A DNA stretch of 64,000 bases, from NCBI RefSeq assembly GCF_034347405.1, contig NZ_CP133778.1:4904501-4968500 (forward strand). Direction: 5' to 3'. This document shows positions 34,343 through 43,271 of the stretch, piece by piece (the first letter of the stretch is position 1; every line of letters starts with the position of its first letter). A program made the position numbers and the translations under genes. A model generated the notes under the pieces. That model did not search any database, was not told the DNA's origin, and worked only from the letters and a program-made list of their open reading frames with translations. This stretch comes from Pseudomonas sp. CCC3.1 (GTDB taxonomy: Bacteria > Pseudomonadota > Gammaproteobacteria > Pseudomonadales > Pseudomonadaceae).

Positions 34343-35812
34343 CTAGATCGGTGCGGGCACAACCGGCGGTATGACCGCCGCCATTTCAGACGCTGAACGC
34401 TCATCCGGCAGAATCAATTTAGCGGGCACCGGACGGGCCCATTTTTTGGCCGCCCAGTAATACACAGCGGCAGGCACGAGCAAGCCGATGATCCACGAAA
34501 TATCGGTGCCGCCCAGGCTGTCCACCAGCGCGCCGGTGTAGAAGTGAGTCGAGATAAACGGCATTTGAATCAGCACGCCCATCACATAAACGCTGAGGCC
34601 GACCCCGTTCCAGCGGCCATAACGGCCCTCGGGATTAGAGAGTGCCGGGATGTCGTAGCGCTCTTTGGTGATGCAGTAGAAATCCACCAGATTGATCGCG
34701 CTCCAGGGTGTGAAGAACGCCAGCAGAAACAGGATGAACGCGGAGAAATCCTTGAGGAACGAGTCCTTGCCCAACAGCGCCAGCGCGGTTGCCATGGCCA
34801 CCATCGCGAAGATGTAGAGCAAACGCACGCCGCTGGGGATGCGGCGACTGCCGCGAAAACCGCTGACGATGGTCGCGATGGACATAAAACTGCCGTAGGC
34901 ATTGAGCGTGGTGATGGTCACCTTGCCGAAGGCCACGGCGAAATACAGCAGCGCCGCCACAATGCCGGTGCCACCCAGGCCCACGATGAAGGACACTTCG
35001 TGGTGGGCAAATTGCGACCCGGCCAAGGCCGCCGCGAACACGCCGAACACCATCGCCGTTTGTGCGCCAATCACCGAGCCCAGCCCAATCGCCCAGAAGG
35101 TTTTGGCGGGAGACGTCTTGCTCGGCAGGTAACGCGAGTAATCAGCGACGTACGGTCCGAACGCGATTTGCCAGGAGGCCGACAACGAGATCGCCAACAA
35201 GAAGCTGCTGATCGAGAAATGCTTGTTGCCCAGCAACGCGCCAATGTCGTTACCGGCCAGCAGCTTGTAGAACAGGTAGATGAAGGCAATCACCCCCAGC
35301 ACGCTGGCGATGCGGCCAATGCCGTGGATTACCCGGTAACCGAAAATGGTCAGGGCCACGATAAAACCGGCGAAGGCGACGATGCCGACCCAGTCTTCAA
35401 CGTGCAGCAGTTGAGCAATGGCTTGCCCGGCCAGCAACGAGCCGCTGGCCGAAAAGCCGATGTACATCAGGCACACCAGCACCAGCGGTACCACGGCGCC
35501 ATACACCCCAAATTGCACCCGGCTGCTGATCATCTGCGGCAAGCCCAGTTGCGGGCCTTGAGCGCCGTGCAACGCCATGACGGCGCCACCGAGCACTTGC
35601 CCGATGAACAGACCGATCAGCGACCAAAACACATCGCCGCCCAATACCACGGCCAGCGCACCCGTCACGATCGCGGTGATTTGCAGGTTGGCTCCCAGCC
35701 ATAGCGTGAACTGGCTGAACAGCCGCCCGTGTCGTTCTGACTCCGGGATGTAATCGATCGACCGCTTCTCGATCATAGGTGTAGCGCCTGCACGATCATC
35801 ATTAACAGCCAT
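34343..35812 (-). CDS. NCS1-family permease, probable urocanate/histidine transporter
   Basis: 489 residues from the ATG at 35812 (MAVNDDRAG), preceded by GAGG. About twelve membrane helices; CodB/NCS1 features include FTLWLGANLQITAIVTGALA and FFTPWSAINLVDFYCITKERYDIP. The family carries purines, pyrimidines, allantoin and similar ring compounds by cation symport. Between hutU and hutH it probably imports urocanate or histidine; SBW25 has a urocanate transporter in its hut locus, from memory. Specificity is inference. Confidence 0.88.
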   Translation of the reverse strand: MAVNDDRAGATPMIEKRSIDYIPESERHGRLFSQFTLWLGANLQITAIVTGALAVVLGGDVFWSLIGLFIGQVLGGAVMALHGAQGPQLGLPQMISSRVQFGVYGAVVPLVLVCLMYIGFSASGSLLAGQAIAQLLHVEDWVGIVAFAGFIVALTIFGYRVIHGIGRIASVLGVIAFIYLFYKLLAGNDIGALLGNKHFSISSFLLAISLSASWQIAFGPYVADYSRYLPSKTSPAKTFWAIGLGSVIGAQTAMVFGVFAAALAGSQFAHHEVSFIVGLGGTGIVAALLYFAVAFGKVTITTLNAYGSFMSIATIVSGFRGSRRIPSGVRLLYIFAMVAMATALALLGKDSFLKDFSAFILFLLAFFTPWSAINLVDFYCITKERYDIPALSNPEGRYGRWNGVGLSVYVMGVLIQMPFISTHFYTGALVDSLGGTDISWIIGLLVPAAVYYWAAKKWARPVPAKLILPDERSASEMAAVIPPVVPAPI

Positions 35813-35872
35813 GTGCCCCACCTCAGGTAAAGGGAAACCGGGATTGCGCTTGCTGAAAAACTTCACACCTGC

Positions 35873-35940
35873 CTGTAGGAGCGAGCTTGCTCGCGATCTT
35901 TTGATCTTCTAAAAGATCGCGAGCAAGCTCGCTCCTACAG
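35873..35940. repeat. perfect 30-bp-arm palindrome between hutU and the permease
   Basis: Arms beginning CTGTAGGAGCGAGCTTGCTC (35873-35902) and their exact complement (35911-35940) with loop GATCTTCT. A Pseudomonas REP of the GGAGCGAGCTTGCTCGCGATC group. In the transcript it would form a very stable stem right after hutU. Confidence 0.92.
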
Positions 35941-35948
35941 GGTTTTGA

Positions 35949-37646
35949 TTAGCCGTTAACCATCGGCAGGTTCAGTCCCTGTTCGTTGGCGCAGTCGATC
36001 GCGATCTGATACCCCGCATCGGCATGGCGCATCACGCCCGTGGCCGGGTCGTTGTGCAGCACGCGGGCGATGCGTTCTGCCGCTTCGTCGGTGCCGTCAC
36101 ACACAATCACCATCCCCGAGTGCTGCGAGAAGCCCATGCCGACGCCGCCGCCGTGGTGCAACGACACCCAGGTCGCGCCGCTCGCGGTGTTGAGCAAAGC
36201 ATTGAGCAATGGCCAGTCGGAGACCGCATCCGAGCCGTCTTGCATCGATTCGGTTTCACGGTTCGGGCTCGACACCGAGCCGGAGTCCAGGTGGTCACGA
36301 CCAATCACAATCGGCGCTTTCAGTTCACCGCTGCGCACCATTTCGTTGAACGCCAGACCGAGCTTGGCGCGCTGGCCCAGACCCACCCAGCAAATACGTG
36401 CCGGCAAACCCTGGAAGCTGATGCGCTCGCGCGCCATGTCCAGCCAGTTGTGCAGGTGGGCGTCGTCGGCGATCAGCTCTTTAACCTTGGCGTCGGTTTT
36501 GTAGATGTCTTCTGGATCACCCGACAGCGCGACCCAACGGAACGGACCGACACCCCGGCAGAACAATGGGCGGATGTACGCCGGGACAAAGCCCGGAAAG
36601 TCGAATGCATTGTCGACGCCCACTTCTTTGGCCATCTGACGGATGTTGTTGCCGTAGTCGAAGGTGGGAATGCCAGCCTTCTGGAACGCCAACATGGCTT
36701 GCACGTGCTCGCCCATCGACGCTTTGGCGGCTTTAACCACAGCAGCCGGATCGGTCACGGCGCGGTCGCGGTATTGCTCCCAGGTCCAGCCTTTTGGCAG
36801 GTAGCCATTGAGCGGATCGTGGGCGCTGGTCTGGTCGGTGACCATGTCCGGGCGCACGCCACGGCGCACCATTTCTGGCAGCAGTTCAGCGGCGTTGCCG
36901 CACAGGGCGATGGAAATCGCTTTGCCTTCGGCGGTGTATGTGGCGATGCGGGCCAGTGCGTCATCAAGATCGGTGGCTTGCTCATCAACGTAACGGGTGG
37001 CCAGACGGAAATCGATGCGGCTCTGCTGGCATTCGATGTTCAGCGAGCAGGCGCCAGCCAAGGTGGCGGCCAACGGTTGCGCGCCGCCCATGCCGCCCAG
37101 ACCTGCGGTCAACACCCACTTGCCGACCAAGCTGCCGTTGTAGTGCTGGCGGCCCGCTTCGACGAAGGTTTCGTAGGTGCCCTGAACGATGCCTTGGCTA
37201 CCGATGTAGATCCAACTGCCGGCGGTCATCTGGCCGTACATGGCCAGGCCTTTGGCGTCGAGTTCGTTGAAGTGCTCCCACGTGGCCCAATGCGGTACCA
37301 GGTTGGAGTTGGCGATCAGCACCCGTGGCGCGTTGCTGTGGGTTTTGAACACGCCGACCGGCTTGCCCGATTGCACCAGCAGGGTTTCGTCGTCGTTGAG
37401 GTGAGTCAGGCTTTCGACGATTTTGTCGTAGCACTCCCAGTTACGCGCCGCACGCCCAATACCGCCATACACCACCAGCTCAGTTGGGTTCTCGGCCACC
37501 TGCGGGTCGAGGTTGTTCATCAACATCCGCAACGGGGCTTCGGTCATCCAGCTTTTGGCCGTGAGCTGGGTGCCACGGGCAGCGCGGATTTCACCCTCAC
37601 GGTGACGGGTGAAAGCAGCAGGCGATTTAGGGGTAGTTGAAGTCAC
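35949..37646 (-). CDS. hutU: HutU, urocanate hydratase
   Basis: 565 residues from a GTG at 37646 with GAGGAG 6 bases upstream; the longer frame from 37694 runs into the promoter and operator. It converts urocanate to imidazolone propionate using tightly bound NAD+: VYGGIGRAARNWE, GLGGMGGAQPLAATLAG for NAD, and FCRGVGPFRWVALSGDPEDI. The catalytic region ARICWVGLGQRAKLGLAFNE is present. First gene of the large hut operon, with its own sigma-54 promoter. Confidence 0.96.
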   Translation of the reverse strand: MTSTTPKSPAAFTRHREGEIRAARGTQLTAKSWMTEAPLRMLMNNLDPQVAENPTELVVYGGIGRAARNWECYDKIVESLTHLNDDETLLVQSGKPVGVFKTHSNAPRVLIANSNLVPHWATWEHFNELDAKGLAMYGQMTAGSWIYIGSQGIVQGTYETFVEAGRQHYNGSLVGKWVLTAGLGGMGGAQPLAATLAGACSLNIECQQSRIDFRLATRYVDEQATDLDDALARIATYTAEGKAISIALCGNAAELLPEMVRRGVRPDMVTDQTSAHDPLNGYLPKGWTWEQYRDRAVTDPAAVVKAAKASMGEHVQAMLAFQKAGIPTFDYGNNIRQMAKEVGVDNAFDFPGFVPAYIRPLFCRGVGPFRWVALSGDPEDIYKTDAKVKELIADDAHLHNWLDMARERISFQGLPARICWVGLGQRAKLGLAFNEMVRSGELKAPIVIGRDHLDSGSVSSPNRETESMQDGSDAVSDWPLLNALLNTASGATWVSLHHGGGVGMGFSQHSGMVIVCDGTDEAAERIARVLHNDPATGVMRHADAGYQIAIDCANEQGLNLPMVNG

Positions 37647-37685
37647 GGGTAACTCCTCAGCGTTGGGCAGATGCACACTTATGTA

Positions 37686-37699
37686 CTTGTACATACAAG
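37686..37699. promoter_or_regulatory. HutC-type operator at the hutU promoter
   Basis: CTTGTA-CA-TACAAG is a perfect 6-bp inverted repeat. It lies 4 bases from the -12 element of the sigma-54 promoter, on the transcribed side, where the start site would be, so a bound repressor would block initiation. It resembles the TGTATATACA site at hutF. HutC binding is inferred from the family and the neighbouring hutC gene. Confidence 0.75.
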
Positions 37700-37703
37700 C
37701 ATA

Positions 37704-37720
37704 TGCAAGTAAGCGGCCAA
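37704..37720 (-). promoter_or_regulatory. sigma-54 promoter of hutU-hutG
   Basis: On the minus strand TTGGCCGCTTACTTGCA matches the -24/-12 consensus TGGCAC-N5-TTGC: GG and GC are exactly 10 bases apart. It lies about 60 bases upstream of the hutU start codon. In SBW25 the corresponding unit was reported to need sigma-54 and the activator CbrB. Confidence 0.8.
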
Positions 37721-37910
37721 CGTAAGATTGCCGAGGATGAAAAAGTGTTGAAAAGGGCTGCCCGGCCCGTCAATAAAGGCCAGCAAGCGCGCAGGCGGTT
37801 TGTGTGCGGGCAAAAAAATCGAAGTGCGGGGATGTTACTGGGAGGGGGTTTTGCGTCTTTTTGGGGCGTTAGGTAACAAGATGGGGCGCGGGTATAACTC
37901 CCTGCTTTTC

Positions 37911-37974
37911 GTAGGAGCGAGCTTGCTCGCGATCTTTTGATCTTTTAAAAGATCGCGAGCAAGCTCGCTCCTAC
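37911..37974. repeat. perfect 28-bp-arm palindrome between hutD and hutU
   Basis: Arms starting GTAGGAGCGAGCTTGCTCGC (37911-37938) and exact complement (37947-37974), loop GATCTTTT. Nearly identical to 35873-35940. It lies just after the hutCD unit and upstream of the hutU promoter, in a 344-bp gap with no gene. Confidence 0.92.
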
Positions 37975-37990
37975 AGGTCTGTGGTGCGCT

Positions 37991-38563
37991 TTAGATTGCG
38001 TTCAACTCAATCACGCAGCTACGGCCGGTGATGGCGACGTCCAGCAGCTCACCATTGCCGTTCAGTTGCAGGCAGTCGTAACGCCCCAGCTGTTCGTGAG
38101 CCGTGTTACCGAGTTCCACGCGCACCTGCTCATCGGCGCTGAAGATCAATAACGTCTGCGCCGAGGTGAACAGGCGGCCGCCCGCCTCCTGCCACTGCAC
38201 GCGCGCGCTGTAACGATCCGGGGCGTAAATCAGGTTGAAATCGCGGATCGGCCCGTCAATCAAGGTGCAACTGACAACGCTTGCGCCTTTAAAGGCGAAG
38301 GCATCAAACGGTAACAAGGCACGACTGCGCACCTCATCAACGCTCAGGTGCATGCCCGCGCCTTGCAGCACGCTGATCACCCGCTGGTAGCCGTCAAAGC
38401 GCGAAAAACCACCCGACTCGCCAATGTCAGCAATCGACAGGCGCCAGCCAAAGCCATCAAGGCCCTCGCCTGCGTCGCGGGTGACTTCTTCGGTGCTGCC
38501 ACCGCCGTTTTTCCACGGCATGCGCGGGTAATCGGCGGCGCGTAAAACAGTGCGTTCACTCAT
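37991..38563 (-). CDS. hutD: HutD, hut-associated cupin protein
   Basis: 190 residues of the HutD/Ves family, a cupin fold: MPWKNGGGSTEEVTRD, FGWRLSIADIGESGGFSRFD and GYQRVISVLQG. In SBW25 HutD was proposed to set an upper limit on hut activity, independent of HutC. The start ATG overlaps the hutC stop (ATGA). The frame is open upstream inside hutC but is not used. Confidence 0.93.
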   Translation of the reverse strand: MSERTVLRAADYPRMPWKNGGGSTEEVTRDAGEGLDGFGWRLSIADIGESGGFSRFDGYQRVISVLQGAGMHLSVDEVRSRALLPFDAFAFKGASVVSCTLIDGPIRDFNLIYAPDRYSARVQWQEAGGRLFTSAQTLLIFSADEQVRVELGNTAHEQLGRYDCLQLNGNGELLDVAITGRSCVIELNAI

Positions 38564-39309
38564 TTGCTGAAACGTCCTTCCAGACGATGACGGGAACCCG
38601 GGTGGATCAAGCGCGCAGCGGTCACCGGCTGGCGGCCCGACCATGTGCGGCGGCGAATCAGCAAGCACGGCTCGCTGGCTTCAATTTGCAGCAACTTGCA
38701 CTCTTTGGGATCAGCCAGAATGGCTTCAACCACGTGCTCGCCTTCGGTCAATGGTGCGACCTGAGACAGATAGGCGTAAGGCGTTTGCTGGGTGAAGTCT
38801 TGTTTGAGGTAGTCCGGCGCGACTTGCGCGTTGACGAAACGGTCCTCAATTTGCACGGCAATGCCGTTTTCGTAATGCACGATCAGCGAGTGGAAGACTT
38901 TCTGCCCTTCGCGCATGTCGAGCACGGCGGCGCGCTCGGAGCCCGCCAGCTCTTCGCCCAGGCTGATCACTTTGCAGGTGTGTGTGTGTCCGCGGGCGGC
39001 GATTTCGTCAGCGATGTTGTTGACTTCAAACAGCGCTGACTGGGTTTTGGGCTCGGCCACAAACGTGCCGACACCCTGCATGCGCACCAGCAAACCATCG
39101 GCCGTCATCTCACGCAGCGCCCGGTTGATGGTCATGCGGCTGAAACCCAACTGGGTGACCAGCTCGCTTTCGGACGGCACGCGGTAGTGCGGCGGCCAGT
39201 TTCCGCTCTGGATTTGCTGGGTGATCATCTGCTTTACGCGGGCATAAAGCGGGGCTGGACTGTCGCCCATGTGGGCGGCCAGCGGGGGCACGACAGGCTG
39301 AGTCGACAC
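38560..39309 (-). CDS. hutC: HutC, GntR/UTRA-family repressor of histidine utilisation
   Basis: 249 residues from the GTG at 39309, which has AAGGA 6 bases upstream; a TTG six bases earlier overlaps that site. An N-terminal winged helix (PLYARVKQMITQQIQSG, RVPSESELVTQLGFSRMTIN, GVGTFVAEP) and a C-terminal UTRA ligand domain. HutC represses the hut promoters and is released by urocanate. Divergent from hutF, with a shared operator between them. hutD overlaps its end by 4 bases. Confidence 0.95.
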   Translation of the reverse strand: MSTQPVVPPLAAHMGDSPAPLYARVKQMITQQIQSGNWPPHYRVPSESELVTQLGFSRMTINRALREMTADGLLVRMQGVGTFVAEPKTQSALFEVNNIADEIAARGHTHTCKVISLGEELAGSERAAVLDMREGQKVFHSLIVHYENGIAVQIEDRFVNAQVAPDYLKQDFTQQTPYAYLSQVAPLTEGEHVVEAILADPKECKLLQIEASEPCLLIRRRTWSGRQPVTAARLIHPGSRHRLEGRFSK

Positions 39310-39374
39310 AGGCAATCCTTGTTCATGAGTTATGGGGGCGTAGCTTGCCGGAGTTTACCGAGCAGGCAAACGTC

Positions 39375-39390
39375 TGTATATGTATATACA
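39375..39390. promoter_or_regulatory. HutC-type operator and promoter of hutF
   Basis: TGTATA followed at once by the palindrome TGTATATACA (39381-39390). A possible sigma-70 promoter for hutF overlaps it: TTTACC at 39354-39359, 17 bases, TATATG at 39377-39382. It also lies 66 bases from the divergent hutC start. Repressor binding is inferred. Confidence 0.65.
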
Positions 39391-39417
39391 AATTTCAAAC
39401 GATGGGGTGCCGAACCG

Positions 39418-40782
39418 ATGTCCGTCTTCTTTGCCGAACGTGCGCTGTTACCCACAGGCTGGGCTACCAATGTCCGCATCGAGGTTGGAGCCGATGGCTA
39501 TCTGACCCGGATTCAAGCCGATTCCGACGCTCAGGGCGCCCAACATCTGAACGGCCCGTTGTTGCCGGGCATGCCGAATCTGCACTCGCACGCGTTTCAG
39601 CGCGCCATGGCTGGCTTGGCCGAAGTGGCGGGCAACCCTAATGACAGTTTCTGGACCTGGCGCGACCTGATGTATCGGCTCGTGGGCAAAATCAGCCCCG
39701 AGCAACTCGGCGTCATCGCCCGTCAGTTGTACATCGAAATGCTCAAGGCCGGTTACACCTCGGTCGCTGAATTCCATTACGTGCACCACGACCTGTCGGG
39801 CCAGCCTTACGCCAACCCCGCTGAGCTGGCGCTGCGCATCAGCGAGGCTGCTCGCTCGACCGGCATTGGCCTGACCCTGCTGCCGGTGCTCTACAGCCAT
39901 TCGGGTTTTGGCGGCCAAACGCCGAACGACGGCCAGCGCCGCTTTATCAACAGCACCGAGCGCTACCTGACCTTGCAGCAGCAGTTAAAGCCGCTGCTGG
40001 CGCAACAACCTGCACAGCAACTGGGCCTGTGCTTTCACTCGTTGCGGGCCGTCACGCCTGAGCAAATCCACGAAGTGCTGAGCGCCAGCGACACGACGTG
40101 CCCGGTGCATATCCACATCGCAGAGCAGCAAAAGGAAGTCGACGACTGCCTGAGCTGGAGTGGCAAGCGCCCTATCCAATGGCTGTATGACAACGTTGAA
40201 GTCGATGCCCGGTGGTGCCTGGTGCACGCCACTCACGCCAATGCCGATGAAGTGCAGCTTATGGCCCAAAGCAAGGCCGTGGCTGGGCTTTGCCTGACCA
40301 CCGAAGCCAACCTGGGTGACGGCATTTTTCCGGCCGTGGACTACCTCGCTCAAGGCGGGCGCATGGGCATCGGCTCAGACAGCCATGTGTCGTTGAGCGT
40401 GGTCGAAGAACTGCGCTGGCTGGAATACGGCCAGCGTTTACGTGACCAGCGCCGTAACCGGATGTACCGCAGCGATCAGCCGATGGTCGGGCGTACGTTG
40501 TACGACGCAGCCTTGGCCGGCGGCGCACAGGCGATGGGGCAAGCGGTGGCAGGATTGGCAGTCGGCCAGCGCGCAGACTGGCTGGTGCTCGACGGCAACG
40601 CCCCGTACCTGGCCACGGCGCAGGACGACGCGATTCTCAACCGCTGGCTGTTTGCCGGGGGGGACCGCCAGGTGCGCGATGTCATCGTTAACGGCCAATG
40701 GGTGGTACGTGATGGCCGCCATGCTGATGAAGAAGTGAGTCGCCGGGACTTCACCCGCGTGCTGCGTGAGTTGTTGGGGTAA
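39418..40782 (+). CDS. hutF: HutF, formimidoylglutamate deiminase
   Basis: 454 residues, amidohydrolase family: formiminoglutamate to formylglutamate and ammonia. Metal ligands in NLHSHAFQRAMAGLAE, HIHIAEQQKEVDDC, LVHATHANADEV and GIGSDSHVSLS. The ATG at 39418 begins the family sequence (MSVFFAERALLPTGW); the frame upstream runs antisense through hutC. The ribosome site is weak (GGGGT 10 bases away). Its presence shows that the pathway runs through formylglutamate. Confidence 0.95.
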   Translation: MSVFFAERALLPTGWATNVRIEVGADGYLTRIQADSDAQGAQHLNGPLLPGMPNLHSHAFQRAMAGLAEVAGNPNDSFWTWRDLMYRLVGKISPEQLGVIARQLYIEMLKAGYTSVAEFHYVHHDLSGQPYANPAELALRISEAARSTGIGLTLLPVLYSHSGFGGQTPNDGQRRFINSTERYLTLQQQLKPLLAQQPAQQLGLCFHSLRAVTPEQIHEVLSASDTTCPVHIHIAEQQKEVDDCLSWSGKRPIQWLYDNVEVDARWCLVHATHANADEVQLMAQSKAVAGLCLTTEANLGDGIFPAVDYLAQGGRMGIGSDSHVSLSVVEELRWLEYGQRLRDQRRNRMYRSDQPMVGRTLYDAALAGGAQAMGQAVAGLAVGQRADWLVLDGNAPYLATAQDDAILNRWLFAGGDRQVRDVIVNGQWVVRDGRHADEEVSRRDFTRVLRELLG

Positions 40783-40801
40783 AAAGCACTTTGGCGCTTA
40801 T

Positions 40802-40835
40802 CTCGGGATCGTTTGAAAGATCAAAAGATCCCGAG
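40802..40835. terminator. hairpin between hutF and the helicase gene
   Basis: CTCGGGATC (40802-40810) pairs exactly with GATCCCGAG (40827-40835). It lies between two convergent genes and resembles a decayed member of the GGAGCGAGC palindrome group. Confidence 0.55.
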
Positions 40836-40860
40836 GCAATCGAGCGTCGACCGGCTGCTC

Positions 40861-42798
40861 CTATAAGGCCGCCATGTGCTGCGTGGCCCAGTCGCGCACT
40901 TCGGCGTAGGGGTAATGGTCCAATGCCCCAAATCCCGGAATGGTTCGCGCCTTGATTTTGGTGAATAACGGCACGCTAATGCCGCACAGGAATCGGGTCA
41001 GGCGTTCCGGCGGGGGATAACGTCCTGTGTGTTGCTGATGCCTGTGGATAAATCCCGTGCACAACGCTTCGAAGTTTTTATCCACAAGCGGCACCAGCGC
41101 TGGCGGCTCGGGCAACTGCGCGACCTGCCCCGCACACACGGAACAATGCCCACACTGCTGCGGCGCCTGTTCATCACCGAAATACTGCGCCAGTCGATAA
41201 CTCAGGCAGGTGCCGCTGGCGAACAACGCCAACATCGCATGAATACGCTCGATCTCGCCGCGCTCATGGGCGGTGAAGTAATGGTGCAGCTCACGGCTCA
41301 GTGCTTGCGCATCAACGTCTGTCACCAACAGTTGGTAGACCTCGGTCATCTGCTTGCTCTCAAGCTCGACCCAACCCATCTCCTGAAAGTAATCCAGCGT
41401 CTTGACCACCCGATTGCGGTCGGCTTGATGCTGTTGGTACAGCGTGTCGAAGTTCACCGTGGCCCAGGTTCTGGCGCGGCGAGATGTCTGGATAATCGAC
41501 GACACGAATTGTTGGCGCTCGCCCTCAAACTTGGCCAGCAACGCCTCGGGTTCAATCAAATACTTGAAGCGGTATTCGGCGAAATAGGCGTAACGCGGCG
41601 CGATCAGGCCGCGCAACTCCAATTGCACCAACAAGGTTTTGAGCGGCAGTTGCCGGATATTGCTTTGATCGGACAGCGGCAACAGCATGAATTCCCACTG
41701 GCCTTCAGGAATCGCTGCACGCAGTTCATCCAGCACACAGCGAATGCCTTGCAGCTCAGGCGTGTCGCCGTACACAAAGTTTTCCAGCACGTTGAGGCTG
41801 TCACGGTTGGCCAGCACCAGGCAGTCGGATGACGCGCCATCACGCCCGGCACGGCCGATTTCCTGGCTGTAGTTTTCGACCGACTTGGGCAGGTCGAAAT
41901 GCACCACATTGCGGATGTCGCTCTTGTCGATGCCCATGCCGAAAGCGATGGTAGCGACGATGCAATTGAGCTGCCCGCCCATGAACTGACGCTGGATGGC
42001 CTCACGTTGTTCGTGAGGCAGACCCGCGTGATAGGCGTTGGCACTGATCCCGTGCTGGTTGAGGTGTTGAGCGATCGACTCGGCGGTTTTTTGCAGCGTG
42101 ACGTACACGATGCTCGGCTGGCCGATGCGTGCGCCCATCCACTGCACCAGACGCTCACGCTTGGCCGCGCCGGTCACTGGCTCGACCCACAGATTAAGAT
42201 TGGCGCGGTAAAAACCGGTGGTGATTACATCCGACTCGGCAATCGCAAATTTGCGCTGCATGTCGGCGATCACATTAGGTGTCGCCGTTGCCGTCAACAG
42301 CAACGCCTGTGGGATGTTGAACTGTCGCTGGTAGTCCGGCAGCTTCAAATAATCCGGACGGAAGTTATGCCCCCACTCGGAAATACAGTGCGCCTCGTCC
42401 ACCACCAGCAACGAAATCGGCACCTGCTGCAAAAAATGACGGAAGCGCTCGTTTTTCAGACGCTCGACCGAAATCATCAGAATTTTCAATTCACCGGCTT
42501 TGGCCCGCGCCATGACGGCACGGGTCTCATCGCGGCCTTGCGCCGAGTCGATACTGGCGGCGGCGATCCCGTGGCGCTGTAAAAACGCCAATTGATCCTG
42601 CATCAAGGCCAACAGCGGCGACACCACCAGCGTGAGGTGCGGTAGCAATAAGGCCGGTAATTGGTAACACAACGACTTGCCCGACCCGGTCGGAAAAATC
42701 GCCGCCGCCGAACGTCCGGCCAACACCGCACTGATCGCCGCCTCTTGGCCTGCGCGAAACTGTGGATAACCGAAAACCTGTTCCAGGGTGTTGTACAT
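40861..42798 (-). CDS. RecQ-family ATP-dependent DNA helicase
   Basis: 645 residues from the ATG at 42798 (GGAG 8 bases upstream). Motif I FPTGSGKSLCYQLPAL, DEAH box VVDEAHCISEWGHNFRPDY, motif III LTATATPNV, motif VI QEIGRAGRDG. A C-terminal zinc-type segment CGHCSVC follows. It is a 3'-5' helicase for DNA repair or recombination. It diverges from E. coli RecQ in the C-terminal half (no obvious HRDC), so I leave the gene name open; pseudomonads often have two RecQ proteins. Confidence 0.92.
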   Translation of the reverse strand: MYNTLEQVFGYPQFRAGQEAAISAVLAGRSAAAIFPTGSGKSLCYQLPALLLPHLTLVVSPLLALMQDQLAFLQRHGIAAASIDSAQGRDETRAVMARAKAGELKILMISVERLKNERFRHFLQQVPISLLVVDEAHCISEWGHNFRPDYLKLPDYQRQFNIPQALLLTATATPNVIADMQRKFAIAESDVITTGFYRANLNLWVEPVTGAAKRERLVQWMGARIGQPSIVYVTLQKTAESIAQHLNQHGISANAYHAGLPHEQREAIQRQFMGGQLNCIVATIAFGMGIDKSDIRNVVHFDLPKSVENYSQEIGRAGRDGASSDCLVLANRDSLNVLENFVYGDTPELQGIRCVLDELRAAIPEGQWEFMLLPLSDQSNIRQLPLKTLLVQLELRGLIAPRYAYFAEYRFKYLIEPEALLAKFEGERQQFVSSIIQTSRRARTWATVNFDTLYQQHQADRNRVVKTLDYFQEMGWVELESKQMTEVYQLLVTDVDAQALSRELHHYFTAHERGEIERIHAMLALFASGTCLSYRLAQYFGDEQAPQQCGHCSVCAGQVAQLPEPPALVPLVDKNFEALCTGFIHRHQQHTGRYPPPERLTRFLCGISVPLFTKIKARTIPGFGALDHYPYAEVRDWATQHMAAL

Positions 42799-42932
42799 CA
42801 CTGTCACTCCATTGACCGCTGCAAAGTGCTGAACCGTAACGCAGGGTTTGCGGCGAATCGAGAAAAGGCCGGGGGCAAATTAAGAGGGGATGATACAGGG
42901 GCTGACGCAAACGCCTTAATGACCGTTACTGA

Positions 42933-43271
42933 TTACTGAAGACGCTTTTTAGCGGCTATGTAAGCTGCATTGTCATCACGCTTGCCGACTCCAAGCACTA
43001 GCACCACCAACCTGTTATCAATCACTTCATACACCAGCCTCACGCCGCTGGCGCGCAGTTTGATCTTGTAACAGTCGGGCATGTTGCTGAGCTTGGCAGC
43101 AGGCACCCTAGGTGATGACAAGCGTGATTTGAGCTTTTTCAGCAGCTGGATTTGAAGCACTTTATCCAGTCTGGACAGCTCCTTTTTTGCCTCAATTACA
43201 AATTCAAGCGTATAGATCTTGATCGTGTCTGCCGGTACTTCAGTCTTTTTCGGCAGCTGCGATGAGCTCAT
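42933..43271 (-). CDS. relE: RelE/ParE-family toxin
   Basis: 112 residues. The C-terminal two-thirds is a RelE fold: LEFVIEAKKELSRLDKVLQI, CYKIKLRASGVRLVYEV, LVVLVLGVGKRDDNAAYIAA. RelE toxins cleave mRNA in the ribosomal A site. The ATG at 43271 lies inside the upstream antitoxin gene (32-base overlap), giving an extra ~15 residue lead (MSSSQLPKKTEVP). Toxin/antitoxin order and overlap are typical of type II systems. Confidence 0.85.
   Translation of the reverse strand: MSSSQLPKKTEVPADTIKIYTLEFVIEAKKELSRLDKVLQIQLLKKLKSRLSSPRVPAAKLSNMPDCYKIKLRASGVRLVYEVIDNRLVVLVLGVGKRDDNAAYIAAKKRLQ

Noticed and set aside
35873..37974. hutU flanked by two near-identical palindromes as a mobile unit
   Set aside because: The palindromes are a dispersed REP family and hutU is in its conserved place with its native promoter; no transposase or target duplication.
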